Notes under the pieces: generated by a model
Told to the model about the DNA's origin: nothing
What the model saw: only the letters and a program-made list of their open reading frames with translations
Database searches by the model: none
Made by a program: the position numbers and the translations under genes
Source of the DNA: Saturnia japonica
Taxonomy: Eukaryota; Arthropoda; Insecta; Lepidoptera; Saturniidae
Length of the DNA stretch: 64,000 nucleotides
Direction: 5' to 3'
NCBI GenBank assembly: GCA_033032175.1
Contig: CM065318.1
Span: 4,464,001-4,528,000 of the forward strand
In this document: positions 10,901 through 22,900 of the stretch, piece by piece
How the letters are laid out: every line of letters begins with the position of its first letter
How positions within the stretch are numbered: position 1 is the first letter of the stretch

Positions 10901-13900
10901 TTATTTTAATTTGTTTTTAACAGCTTCTCCAAATTGTTTTGCACCTTCATCGTTTTCCTCAGCGCCTGGTAGTGTGGAGCACTCTTTAATCCACCGTTGA
11001 ATGTTGGGATAATTTTCAATGTCCCAACCTACAGCCTGAAAACAGTTTTATATTTAAGTCTTGTATTTTAAGTACAAGAAGTCAAAAAATAAAAAGGGCA
11101 ATAAAATTTCTACAGCCTGAAAACAGTTTTATATTAAAGTCTTGTATTTTCAGTACAAGAAGTCAAAAAATAAAAAGGGCAATAAAATTTTAAACTTTAT
11201 ATTTTGAAAATACATAATACTCGTGAATTAATGTTTATTCAATAATACATCTTTTATGTAATATACAATCATTATTCATTTAATGAAAATTATGCCACAA
11301 AAACGGGGCGGTATGGTCACGTGTGGTGGTGTCAACATTAAATAAACAAAACTGAGGTTTAAGATATTGCATTTATATACACAATATGTTTAAAGGCACC
11401 GTTACCACAATAAGAAGTCACTTATCACAAAGTGACCTTGAGTGGTTTCAGGCTAGAACTTTTTTTGCGCGTATTAGACCTTGGCTACACGCACCGTATT
11501 GCCTGCACAGTCCAGCTGTGCAGTCATGACTACAAAAAAGGCGGAACACCGTGCAGTGGCCACACGTGCTTGTGTAAACTGCACTGTACAAACCACAATA
11601 CAGTGTTCTACGACTACGCAGTCCAATCTTCAGCATGTCAACGATTGCACAAGCCGCCTACACGATCTACCGACCACACGCACGCTGTTACTTGCACAAA
11701 CTGGTTTGTACAGGCAAGACGGTGTATAATGATGTCATGAGTAACAGCAAAATTCCTAGCGACAACTCAATAACTCAAGCGCAGCTTACTGCGCCGGCGC
11801 ATAAGTTAACTCAAATTTGCGCCATGGCGCAGAAAAATAGTACGCGATGCAAGAGAGAAATGAATGAGTCGGCCAACCGACGCGAGCGGCGCGGCAGGGT
11901 GCGACAATGTGTCTTAGCCGGCTCGCTGCGCTAAAGTACGGTGTGTGCCAACATATTTGGAATAAGTGTGTTAACACACCCGGCGTAGTGAACTAAGTTG
12001 GCACAATTGCGCGCCATAACGCAGTTTTACCCATGGCTAGTGTGTATGGCCGGGGCCTAAGCTCGATTTGGCTCATGCGCGCTGGCATGCCACATTTTGC
12101 AAAGTATCATCATGCGGCATTGCTCATTACTGCATGCATCTCTCCTTGTTGCATGCTACAAACAGCGATGTAGCAACGGCAATCTATTTTACACGGAAGC
12201 AATATCGTGCCACAGATTTTTAAATATTGTTGATAGACTTAATTGGTTAATGTAACTTGTAAATCCAGAACAGCTTTTTTATTGATAATGCAATAGTTTT
12301 ATCTATGAAATGCAGCGTTGCTCTGGTGTAAACGGAGCTTAAGAGGTGTGCGTGTGGCAAAAGGCTCCTTTAAACGTGCTTCCAAAAACCAACTAAAACG
12401 CGCAGAAGAAACGCTCATCTGTATCCACTCTTAATAACATTTAACTGTGTATATTTTTTCCCAAAGTGGAATAAAATAAGTGAATAATTATTTTTTACAG
12501 AATATTTGTATTGTTTTAAGCTTTTAAATAAGTAAATTTAATAATTTACTTCAATAAAAATTTTAAAAATATTGTCAAATTACATTAACTTTACGGTATT
12601 CCAGTTTATACGAGGTATTTTTATTAGGTCCTTCAATTGAGACACTGTAATTGAACGACTGCTGATAAACACCTATTAAAGTTTGTAAAAGCTAACTACT
12701 AGGAACACTTACCAGTATGCTAGAAACAGATGCATAAATGGACGTATCTGCAATGGTAGGACTATCACCAGCGACCCATCTGCTTTCTTTTAAGAACAAA
12801 TCCAAAAAGTCGAGGGTACTATTTAGATCATCTTTTAAAGGTTTCTTTATTTCCGTCTCTCCAAGAAACAATATCGGAAACTACAAAAAAAGGATAGATT
12901 CAATCTATGACTAAACATATCTTTTAAAATTGTTTACTTTAATGTACTGTGTAGTAGTGTAGAGACGTAACGACGTGCTACCTCAGTGCATAAATTTGTA
13001 GGGTTATAACTGAATGATTGAATTTAGGTACCTACCTACACAAAATTATTTTCGGTAAATACCTAAGGTATAAGGTACTATCCGGTAGTGTGGGTGCGCG
13101 AGTCCGACTCTCACTTAGAGGATATTTATATTTTACCCCTGCTTCAAATTTAAGACATTACATAGGGACAGTACAGTACCTAAGTAAAGAGTGATACTAT
13201 ATAGGCATAATATAACTAGACATATGATTAACAACCATACATTAAAATCGTTAATTAGTTAGCAAGCCTCAAAAACGTAACAGATACCTACTGTATTATA
13301 CTTAAAACAAATTTCTTTGGTAAGCCAAAACCCAACGTTTTTAATAGTAATCATAAATAATACATCAATAATTATTACTAAAAATACGACGGACTTTGAA
13401 AAACGTAAATTAATTTTTAAATAATTATATTAGTCTGCCTATAATATAAACATATGTACCTACATGTTAAATTAATGTTAAAAGTTATTTTATAGTGTTA
13501 TATGAAGGTAAGTATAGTAGATAATAATATAGGCAATTCAAATAATATACTTACACAAATTGATCTGATTTTAACATATAAGTTTGAACTATCGAAATAT
13601 AATCTTTGATTAACGAGTGCGCGTCGTTTTAAATCTTTTGGGTAAAATTGATCATCCTTTCCATACTTATCGGCTAAATAGCAGGCAATAGCGCGACTTT
13701 CCCACAAAACAAATCCGTCCTCGTCCTCTAAAGTAGGTACGCAGTGCTGTGGATTTAATTTCGTAAAACTCTCTTTCAGCTGTTCTTTCTTGAATAAATT
13801 CACTATTTCAACTTCAATAGGCGCTCTGATAGCCCTAGCAGCGAATAAAGCTCCACGAGAAGGTCCACTGACTGGAAAATGGTAAAGCTTCGCAGGCGCC

Positions 13901-13902
13901 AT
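10901..13902 (-). CDS. Glutathione S-transferase, insect delta/epsilon-like
   Basis: Minus-strand exons are 13902-13555, 12880-12713 and 11035-10901, joined in phase 0, giving 216 residues, the standard GST length. The thioredoxin-like N-domain shows KLYHFPVSGPSRGAL with a candidate catalytic Ser (12 or 15), the cis-Pro block CVPTLED (54-60) and the glutathione-gamma-Glu contact ESRAI (68-72). The helical domain contains RWVAGDSPTIADTSIYA, with the conserved GDxxTxAD cap, and ends YPNIQRWIKECSTLPGAEEN. Cytosolic GSTs conjugate glutathione to electrophiles; class is inferred from motif style. Intron 2 carries a tandem duplication at its 3' splice site and a GC-rich repeat. The gene converges on HemK2. 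Confidence 0.93.
11031..11192. repeat. 81-bp tandem duplication spanning a GST splice acceptor
   Basis: Two adjacent copies (11031-11111 and 11112-11192) differ at only a few bases. Each contains ACAGCCTGAAAACAG, which on the minus strand is the polypyrimidine-AG acceptor of GST exon 3. The gene therefore has two nearly identical candidate acceptors. Only the downstream one (at 11035/11036) keeps the reading frame shown. Confidence 0.85.
11474..12060. mobile_element. Possible MITE, GC-rich, in GST intron 2
   Basis: A GC-rich island in AT-rich surroundings begins TTAGACCTTGGC. The reverse complement of its right end begins TTAGGCCCCGGC (9 of 12 identical), and both go on to TACAC-type words. 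No clear target duplication was found. Overlapping short frames on both strands here look like composition artefacts. It encloses the repeat at 11746-12025. Confidence 0.35.
11746..12025 (+). repeat. Copy 1 of a GC-rich interspersed repeat
   Basis: It starts GCAAAATTC and contains CTCAATAACTCAAGCGCAGC, CGCCATGGCG, GTGTGTTAACACAC-like and GTTGGC-CAATTGCGC words. The same words occur at 24590-24755 (plus, partial) and at 44761-44988 (minus, with an 8-bp duplication). It has no coding capacity. Confidence 0.65.
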
Positions 13903-15022
13903 TGCTGAATCAATGGTATAAAATTATAAATAACTTGATCTTTTGATAATGATAAACTTAATACAAGTTCGACAACATTCTATTCGAACTTGCCACAACA
14001 ACTATGTCATATACCAATAACCAGAGAACTATGTTGCTATGTGTTCCCCGGTCTCCCCACCTATGCCCCGCACCGCACTGTCTACTTGTACATATAATAG
14101 TCTGTGACTATGAGGGTGGAGTTTTTGGGGGGATCTTGAAGTGACATGTTGTTTCTATTTTTAATTCATTGACATAGGATTTTGACCCTATATTAAGTAA
14201 TATTGGTGGTATTTTGTGTGATACAATTTGGTTTTTGTACATACGTGAGAGGATTATAAATCACAATCACAAAATCTTCCTACAAAGTTCTAACGGGAGC
14301 CACCATCCTGTTAGGATACTGAATCGTCATAACACATGACACCATAATTCACTCAATAATGACAGTAATGGCCTTTATTAAAGTAGACCGGTTGCCAAGT
14401 TAGGAAGAAAAAGAAGAAGAACTATGAGGGCCAGGGGGCAACTCTTGTCTCATATCAGTTTTTTTTCTGAACTGTTGCTACCAGATACTTGTCATGTATT
14501 CCCCTGAAACTCATTCCGAATCCCCCAAAAATTCAGAAAAAATCCCCTAAAGTATAATCGGCGAGTTGCGAGTTGACAGTGCGTATAAAAAACAAAGATA
14601 ATTATTATTTTATGACATTGATCTATTAAAGCCCAAAACAATGGATTTGCTCTGTTGACCTTTATCACACCCGTTAGGGTTTTAATAGATATTAAACCAT
14701 TTCCATTTCTTTATTTTCTCGATGACAGTTCTAATTTGACAGTTCTAGTGTTGCGACCAAATAAGTAATGATATCGATAGCATATATTTATTATATTTTG
14801 ATCAAAGACAAATGAAACCAAAACATTCAAATATATTTTTTCAAAGTGGGAACACTCAATTGCCCACCGCCATTTTGTGTTTGTTTTAATTAGTACTCGC
14901 AACAAGACGGTCGTGCTAGTTACTACATTTCTGTTCGCTGAGTTTTTTCACATTATCCATACAATACGTTGTGTATTTTGTGTTCCTCCGTATTAATTGC
15001 TGCCCAGCTGTCAAATATCAAA
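13903..15022. other. Intergenic, upstream of GST
   Basis: The first 100-200 bp should contain the GST promoter on the minus strand; no convincing TATA or initiator was identified. The rest is AT-rich. The last part should hold the 5' end of the IS630/Tc1-type element that begins coding at 15023, but its inverted end was not found. Confidence 0.4.
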
Positions 15023-18000
15023 ATGCCGATAGGATCTGTTCTGAAAAGACAGGTGAGAGAACTGGTGATCAAGGTTCGTAATTACTTTGAAGCAGAGTAT
15101 CAAAATGGTGGCCCGCTATTACCACTGTCACAAGTGCGAGAGCGTGTTGCAGCTGTATTAGGAATTGTTGAACCTACTGTTTCAAAAATTACTACCGAAG
15201 CTTACGGTACAAGCGGCATGCAGGAAAATAAGCTTCGTACGCCAAAGAAAAAACGCCAACCACGTCGTGTGACAACGGTTGACAACTTCGACGCTGATGC
15301 TATTCGCCGTCATATATATCACTATTACTTGCGCAAAGAAATTCCAAAACTTAAAAAACTTGTTGCAATATCCGTGTAAACTCGTAACATTTAACTGTAA
15401 AAATGTAAAACGATCTTCAGAGTGTATAAAGGGTACATGTAGGTCGGCAGACATTGTCGCACTTCAGGAAACTTGGTTAACTTGTCAACCATTGATGATG
15501 ACTTCACATATACGGGCACGACCGCTGTGGATTTATCAGCTGGAATACTGCGTGGTCGTCCGTATGGTGGCGTCTCGATCCTGTGCCGTAAGGCGTCGTT
15601 TACATCAGTTTCTGTGTTTGATTGTGACAATCCGCGAATAGCAGCGATAAAAGTGGCAGCGAATAATTTTTCTATATTAGTTTTTAGTATACACATGCCC
15701 GTTGATAAACATGTCAATCTTATCGAATTTTCTGAATGCCTAGGTAAAGTGAGTGCAATTATTGATAGTGCTGGAGTTGAAGCCTCTTTTATCATGGGTG
15801 ATTTTAATGCGCACCCGCGGGAATTATTTTGTGAGGAGTTATTACAGTTCTGTGAAGAACAAATGTGGCAATGTGCTGATTTTGAGAAACTAGGTATGAA
15901 CTCAGACTCTTATACTTTTGTTAGTAATGCGCATGGCTGCAGATGGTGGCTTGACCATTGTTTGACTACGGAAGCGGCATTTAAAACTATTACGAGCATT
16001 AATATCCTTTATAATGTATACTGGTCCGATCATTATCCTATAGAAGTTGTGTCAGATTTACTTATTGTAAAACCAAAAAATACCACATATATAATATAAT
16101 TCAGGCCAAAATTATCTGGGGTTATCGACGTCCAGAACAAATAGAAAATTATTCTCAATTATGTAATAAAAAATTTAGGGATATTCACTTGCCTGAAGAA
16201 ATGTATAAATGTTATGATGCTATATGTACTGATGTACAGCATAAAACTATTTTGGATAATATGTATAATAATATTGTTACTGTACTAAGTGAGGCTGCTG
16301 TCTTGTGCTGTGAAACTAATTTTGTTAGATGTAAAAAAGTTATAGTAGGGTGGAATAAATATATTCGCGATGCTCACAGAGTGGCCAAGTCATACTATGA
16401 GATATGGACATTGCACAGTAAACCAAGAACTGGAAATGTTTATGATCAGATGTGTGAAAGTAGGAAAATATTTAAGTCTAAATTGAAGTGGTGTCAAGTT
16501 CATGAAGACCAGATTAAAATGGACATATTAGCCTCCCATCACTCGACAAAAATTTTAAGCAGTTTTGGAAATTTACAAACAAATTAAATCCAAGATTTGA
16601 TCAGCCTGTGATCATTGAGGGAATTAGTGAATCAAAGAACATAGCAGAACTCTTTAAGAATAGAATCACCAGAGGAAGTAACACCTCAAATTAATAATAG
16701 TAGCCCCCGTCAAAGCGAGAAGCTTGTACGTTTCTCAGCTAAAGAAGTTTGTCGAGTAATTAAAAATATGACCAGAGGCAAATCTCCTGGCCATGATAGC
16801 CTTAGGGTTGAACACCTACAGTATGCTGGAGTTCACTTGCCGAGAGTAGTAGGCATGTTTTTCTCTTTGTGTATAGGGCATGGTTATATTCCTCAAGATG
16901 TAATGAAAACTATTGTTGTACCAATTATCAAAAATAAGACTGGTGACATATCTTTGTTGAGCGACTATAGGCCCATATCACTGGCAACTATTATGGCAAA
17001 GGTGTTGGATTGTCTGCTTAAGTCACACTTAAACGATTATGTTAATCTTCAGGATACCCAGTTTGGTTTCAGGACTGGCTTATCTACTGAAAGTGCTATT
17101 TTAACTTTAAAACAAGTTGTGAAATATTACACAGATAGGCGTACGCTGGTGTTCGCATGTTTCTTGGACTTATCAAAAGCTTTTGATATGATCAAAAATC
17201 AAGCTTTGTGGCAAAAGATACGGAGCACAGGAATACCGAATGAAATTTTATCAGTTTTTGAGTATTTATATACCAATCAGATTAATCATATCAGATGGGC
17301 TGGAACTCTTTCTGAAGCATATAAGCTTGAATGTGGGGTAAGACAGGTGGGCCTAACATCACCTAGCTTATTTAATCTGTACATAAATGAGTTGATCGTG
17401 AGACTTGGTAGGGTGCATGTCGGTTGCTATATCGATGGGGTATGTGCTAATAATATAAGTTATGCTGATGACATGGTGATTTTAAGTCTTTCGATCAGTG
17501 GTCTCAGGAAATTACTGAAAATATGTGAAGTTTACGCTAATATGTTTGGCCTTGAATATAATGTTAATAAGAGTAAATATGTGATATTTAATCCTTGCAG
17601 AAACGCTATTACCTGTAACTTATCTGTGAGTCTTAGCGGCACCAGTTTGGTAAGAGTTTTGCAGTTTAATTATCTCGGGCACTACGTTACGGATAATATG
17701 AAAGATGATAAAGGCATAGAGAGTAAGCTGGTTCGCAGGTTTGCCCATTGTACACCAAGCGTAAAAATATTGCTATTCAAAGCCTACTGTCAGTGCTTCT
17801 ATACCAGCAACCTCTGGACCACATATACTCAGCTTGCCTATAATGCTCTGCGTATACAGTACAATAATGTGTTCAGAGCATTGTTGGGGCTGCCTCGGCA
17901 CTGTAGCGCATCAGGGATGTTTGCTGAGGCGCGCGTTGAAGATTTTTACGCGATTATTCGTAAAAAAGCATGCTCCTTGATCAATAGACTGTGTGGTAGC

Positions 18001-19178
18001 TCTAATGGTGTCCTGAAGATATTATCGAATAAACCGGATAGTTTGTTCCTTCACCATTGGACTGAATTAATTAAAAGCGTGTGTACCTATGCAAATTACT
18101 GATTTTGCTTGTGTGTGTAAATATTTCTAAAATGAGTTTTTGTCCTTACTAACACAGGCTAAGTTAACTAACAATATTGGATGTAAATCTGAAATAAATA
18201 AAAATATTATTATTATTATTATTTACATGAATGTGATTTGTTCCTTGGCCAAAAATCATCATTAAGCTTGGTTATGAAAGAAATTGGATTTTCTTATAAA
18301 AAATCGGACAAACGTAAAATATTGATGGAGCGTCACGACATTGCTATGGCTCGCTGCAAATTTTTGAGCGAAGCCAAAAAGATATCAGATTGGAATATTA
18401 TTTTCACTGAAGAGACTTGGTTAAACGCAAACCACACAGTATCTAAGACACCACCGCTTCTACTAGTTCTAGTGCCAATGGGAAAAGGTGAACGCCTTAT
18501 CATATGCCATGCAGGGTCTACAAAAGGGTTCGTGTCAGATGCTATACTGGCCTTTAAATCTAAGAAAACAGTGGACTACCACGAAGAAATGAACGCGGAG
18601 ATTTACGAAGGATGGTTTAAAGAAATAGTGCAATCTCTGGAAGAACCATCCATAATTATTATGGACAACGCTACATATCACTCCAGACAAATTGATAAAA
18701 TGCTGAAGCAGACCAACAAAAAACAAGAGATAATTGACTGGCTTCAACGTCATGGCGAAAATGTGGATACTACTTTGTTAAAAGTACAATTACTGAATAT
18801 TTTAAAATCGAAAAAGGTCCTTAAAAGGTATGTTAGCGACGAAATAGCCGCCGAATTTGGTCATTGAGTTCTTCGACTTCTGCCGTATCATTGCCAGTAC
18901 AATGTTATAGAACTAATATGGGCACATATCAAAGGACACGCCGCTCGAAACAATACCCATCCCCCTTTTACGGCAAATAAGATGTTAGATTTATTAAAAA
19001 ATGCAAGTGCGGAAGTAACTGCCGAAAACTGAGAAAAAATTGTGAGAAGAACCCAAAACATTATAGCGTCGAATTGCGAAATTCATGTGGCATTCAATAA
19101 TATACAAATACAGGAACTTATAATAAATGTTGGGGAGAGCTCATCGAGTGAAAGTGACGATTCATCAGATTTTGATTA
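15023..19178 (+). pseudogene. IS630/Tc1-type transposase (DD82E-like), split by a LINE
   Basis: Part one, 15023 to about 15370, has MPIGSVLKRQVRELV and a basic KKKRQPRR stretch and ends in RKEIPKLKKL. Part two, 18223-19178, resumes LHECDLFLG, then FTEETWLNANH, CHAGSTKGFVSDA, IIIMDNATYH and YNVIELIWAHIK, with an acidic Ser/Asp tail. The interval from the second Asp (codon 18664) to the Glu (codon 18910) is 81 residues, close to the DD82E group of Tc1/mariner elements. The first acid reads Glu (FTEETW) where Asp is expected, and an in-frame TGA lies at 18865, so the copy is dead even without the insertion. AATAAA repeats follow the stop. A related copy lies at 45915-46979. Confidence 0.82.
15370..18223 (+). 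mobile_element. LINE with AP endonuclease and RT, CR1/Jockey-group style
   Basis: Endonuclease blocks are FNCKNVKRS, IVALQETWL, GDFNAHP and WSDHYPIE in 15385-16060. A long frame, 16768-18102 (444 codons), carries the RT: KSPGHDSLRVEHLQ, QFGFRTGLSTESAI, FACFLDLSKAFDMI, RQVGLTSPSLFN and ISYADDMVIL. Breaks occur near 15473, 16099 and 16590. The usual RQGG reads RQVG. There is no ORF1, so the copy is probably 5'-truncated at the start of the endonuclease. It ends in an (ATT)n tract at 18206-18223 instead of poly(A). It sits inside the transposase gene, so it is younger than that element. Confidence 0.88.
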
Positions 19179-19983
19179 AAATAAATAAATAAAGATTATC
19201 TGTCATTATAATTATTTCGTTTCATTGTCCTATACATACTTATTTTACAACAGCTTCTAAAATTTTGAAGAAGTAAGCATTATTAATCAATAATTAATAC
19301 GTGTAACATCTTGTAATGAAATATAATATTAGTTAATAAATTTGTACAAAAATATCCGGGCAGTAGTTTAGTTTCTTACATTTTGTAAAAAAATATCGGG
19401 TCTGTTATCGTGTTACGTTTATCGATATAGCTCCATCCCTATCAGTTTCTCCGACTCTGGTATAACCTTGTACGTGTGTAAACGTCATATTTTTATAAAA
19501 TAATGCATACATAATGTAAAAAAGACGCTCGTTCAAGTTTTCACAGGAGCTGTCATCGAGAAAATAAAGAAATGGAAATGGTATAGTAATGATTGATAAA
19601 ACATCGTTTTTTTTTGACAATTTATTGTAATTGGTGGTATAATAAAAGGAAAAGAAGGTCATCGCGTGGTCGGAAACTTCCGTACCTTAGTAGCTTGACG
19701 AACTTAAAAAGGTTATTGGCAAATTCCTTACATAATTTGGAAAAACAATATCCCGAGTTATGTATGTATTGGAAATCAACTTTTATTTATATATAAAATT
19801 TATATTATTCGTTCTAATAATATGCAATTAATCGATGTTTTACATCACTAGTTATATTATTTTCGTTTGGTATTTAATATTCATTGTTTTTGTTTTATGA
19901 TTTTTTAGTATACGTCATACGGAAATTTTTGTCAGCAAAAACAAAAAGTAAACATTTTACAGTGAATTGTGATAATTTTTAAA
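19179..19983. other. Intergenic, upstream of the zinc-finger gene
   Basis: AT-rich; the end of the IS630/Tc1-type element and the promoter of the ZAD gene must lie here. No open frame, RNA gene or clear core-promoter motif was recognised. Confidence 0.4.
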
Positions 19984-22900
19984 ATGTTTACAACCAACAA
20001 ATGTAGAATTTGTTTAGAGCCGGGAATGATGATTAGTATTTTTCATGATAAAGGGTTATCGTCAATTTCTGCTGAAGTTATGTCTTTAGCTAAAATCGAT
20101 GTAAGTTATTTTGAATAGGCGCTTACTTTTATTATGTCTGAAAGTTTTTATGAATGAATATAAGAAATATTGTCTATGAATACTTCAGATGTGACATGTA
20201 ATAGATCGAAAAGTGTTTTAATATAATATTTAATATCAAAAATCCTTTAGTTTAGTTTAGTGTAGTGAAACTTTTACATTGTACACAACATACATTTTTT
20301 TCCCCCTAAACACTGTATTTTTTTAGACCTCATTGCCTTCCTAATTGAATCTGTATAGTCACCTATCACTTAAAGTGAAATACAAGATAATCTCAGCATA
20401 AATTAAATTGTTTACTACATCTTGTCTAACATTTAGTATTTAGTACTACTCTTTCTGCTTCACACTTAATTATTCAATACAGTAGGAGCTTGATAACTTG
20501 AACCTTGTTAAGTCATAATCCTTAGTAAAAAAAAAAAAATACTATTCCCTTCCGCTGCATCCCTGTATCTCAAACAAAATTTGATTTCTCAGTGATGTAT
20601 TTATGGTACATATGAGGGGCTTAAAAGCAAAACCGCTTCAGTCCAAAATTGTCATTTTTTAACTGGAGTATGCTCTGCTACTACACTCTTCACATCTCAC
20701 TTTGGTGGGATATGATTTGGAAAGAGAACTTTGATGATAAGTGACTCATCAGAATATAGCTTAGTAGCAATTATTGCACACATCATGGTTGATGGATCTG
20801 AATGGCCTGTCATGATGGCTTTCATACATTACAACCTCATGAAAGACGGTATGGTGAAATTGTTAAGGAAGCACTTGTGATTATGTTTGGGTTAACTAAG
20901 TTTCATGTATTCTTGGCTGGATGCCAATTTTCTATTATTACCGACCATAAGCCCCTTGTCGAGTTTTTCAGTCCTACAATACCTATTCCTGATCAAATTT
21001 CACCTAGGATGTTGTGATGGTAATTAAAGTTAAGTAGTTACAACTATACTATTAACTATAGACCAGGAAAATCTATTGGTAATGTAGATGATCTGAGCCG
21101 ATGGGCATTTCCAAATTCATCAGCTTTGATTGAGAAACCCTTAAGAGAAATTTTATTGCTAAAGGAACAACCAGAAGGGTGAAATTAGATGCAGGGCATA
21201 CTGCAAGGTGGCCAAACTTTTACTTCTGAAGAATTTATTTTATTTTTGAGAAACAATGGAATTAAGCACCTTTATTCACCACCATATCATCCTGCAACAA
21301 ATGGACAGATAGAGAGGGCTGTCCAGACATTTAAAAATAAACTTAGGAAGATATCGAATTCTGCAATGCCATGGAGTGAAAAACTGAGTAAGGCTCTTTA
21401 CTACTTGAGGGCAGTACCTAATAGCACGACTATGAAGACCCCAGCTGAAATGCTAAATGGTCGTAAGTTTAGGACTGCAGTCTCAATACAGCATCCAGCT
21501 TATATAAGAAGTAAAAAGGACATACAATCTGAAGAGGCAGTACAAAATCCACCTAGTAGAATTTTTCAGATCAACCAACCTATTTTGATGCGGATTTATG
21601 GACCTGGTAAGAAATGGCGGAGGGCCATTGTGGAGCTTAAAGAAGGCCCAAGTACATATAGGGTGATGACGGAAGATGGGTTACTTCATTGTAGACATGC
21701 TGATCAGTTATTGTCAAGAGCTCAAGTAGATCCTGGAAATCAACAAATATCAACAGATATCAATAGCAGACCATTAAGGGATCAACCTGATAAATTTTGT
21801 GATACAGAACCCCAGTCAACTACACCAGCTTCGGCTATTGACATACCAGATCCACAGCTTTGGCCTGATATTCTTGGCATCCCTAACATATAGTTGATTT
21901 TGATTGTTTTATTTAAATTATATTTTGTATTTATATAAGGAGGTATGTTATGTATTGGATTGATGTCACTAATGTCATGTATGTAGGTAATTAACTAATT
22001 ATAAATAAAGTCAGTTTTTGTTTGAAACTCAACTATGGTGTATTTTTTAGAAGTTAATAAAATATAATGTACGTCTTGCTTGGAATTTCACATATATGTA
22101 CCATAAAAGTTAAAACGAATTTTTATTTCATTATGACTGTAGAACTCAAAAAATATACTTATGAATTACACCATTTCCTAAATTGAAATTTAAGCAATTA
22201 AATCTTTTGTATCATGAAATACTTGTTAAGTTGAAAATTCATTAAAATGAATTTTTTTGCATTTTCCTTAAAGGGCGAGTTATCGAGATTCCGCTGTATT
22301 TCAAAACAATTGATGACATTGATGGTTCATATCTGACAATATAATACAGGCTGGGCCAAAAAGATTTGCGAATTTAAAAAAATAATTTATAAAAAATTAA
22401 TACAATACACATGTACACATCTTTATTTCAACTAAAATAGACATCTGGGAAATTTATTTCTTGAAAATTACATCATTCAGGTGTGCACCATCCCGCTGCT
22501 AACATTCCTCGAATCTGAACCTCAAATTAGTGAAAACTCGCGTACACATTGCGCGAGGAATAGCTGCCATTTCTTCTCGGATATTTATCTTCAACTGGTT
22601 AATCGTGGCTGGGTTATTGGAGTAGACTCTACTTTTCAGGTATCCTCACATGAAAAAGTCCGGTGGCGTTAGATCTGGACTTCTAGGCGGCCATGCAATG
22701 TCACTTCGGCGCGATATCAGTTTCCCAGCAAACATCTCGTTTACGGTCGCCAATGAAGCATTAGATGTATGGCATGTCCCACAATCTTATTGAAACCACG
22801 TCGCACGATTATAGGCTTCAAATTGTTGCAGTTGCGGAAAGAAAAAATCCCTTAACATGGCTATGTATCGGTCGGAATTTACAGTGACAGATTGCCTTTG

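Noticed and set aside
11432..11977. Several overlapping frames of 60-100 codons on both strands
   Set aside because: They arise from local GC-rich repeat sequence lacking stops, show no domain and overlap antisense to one another.
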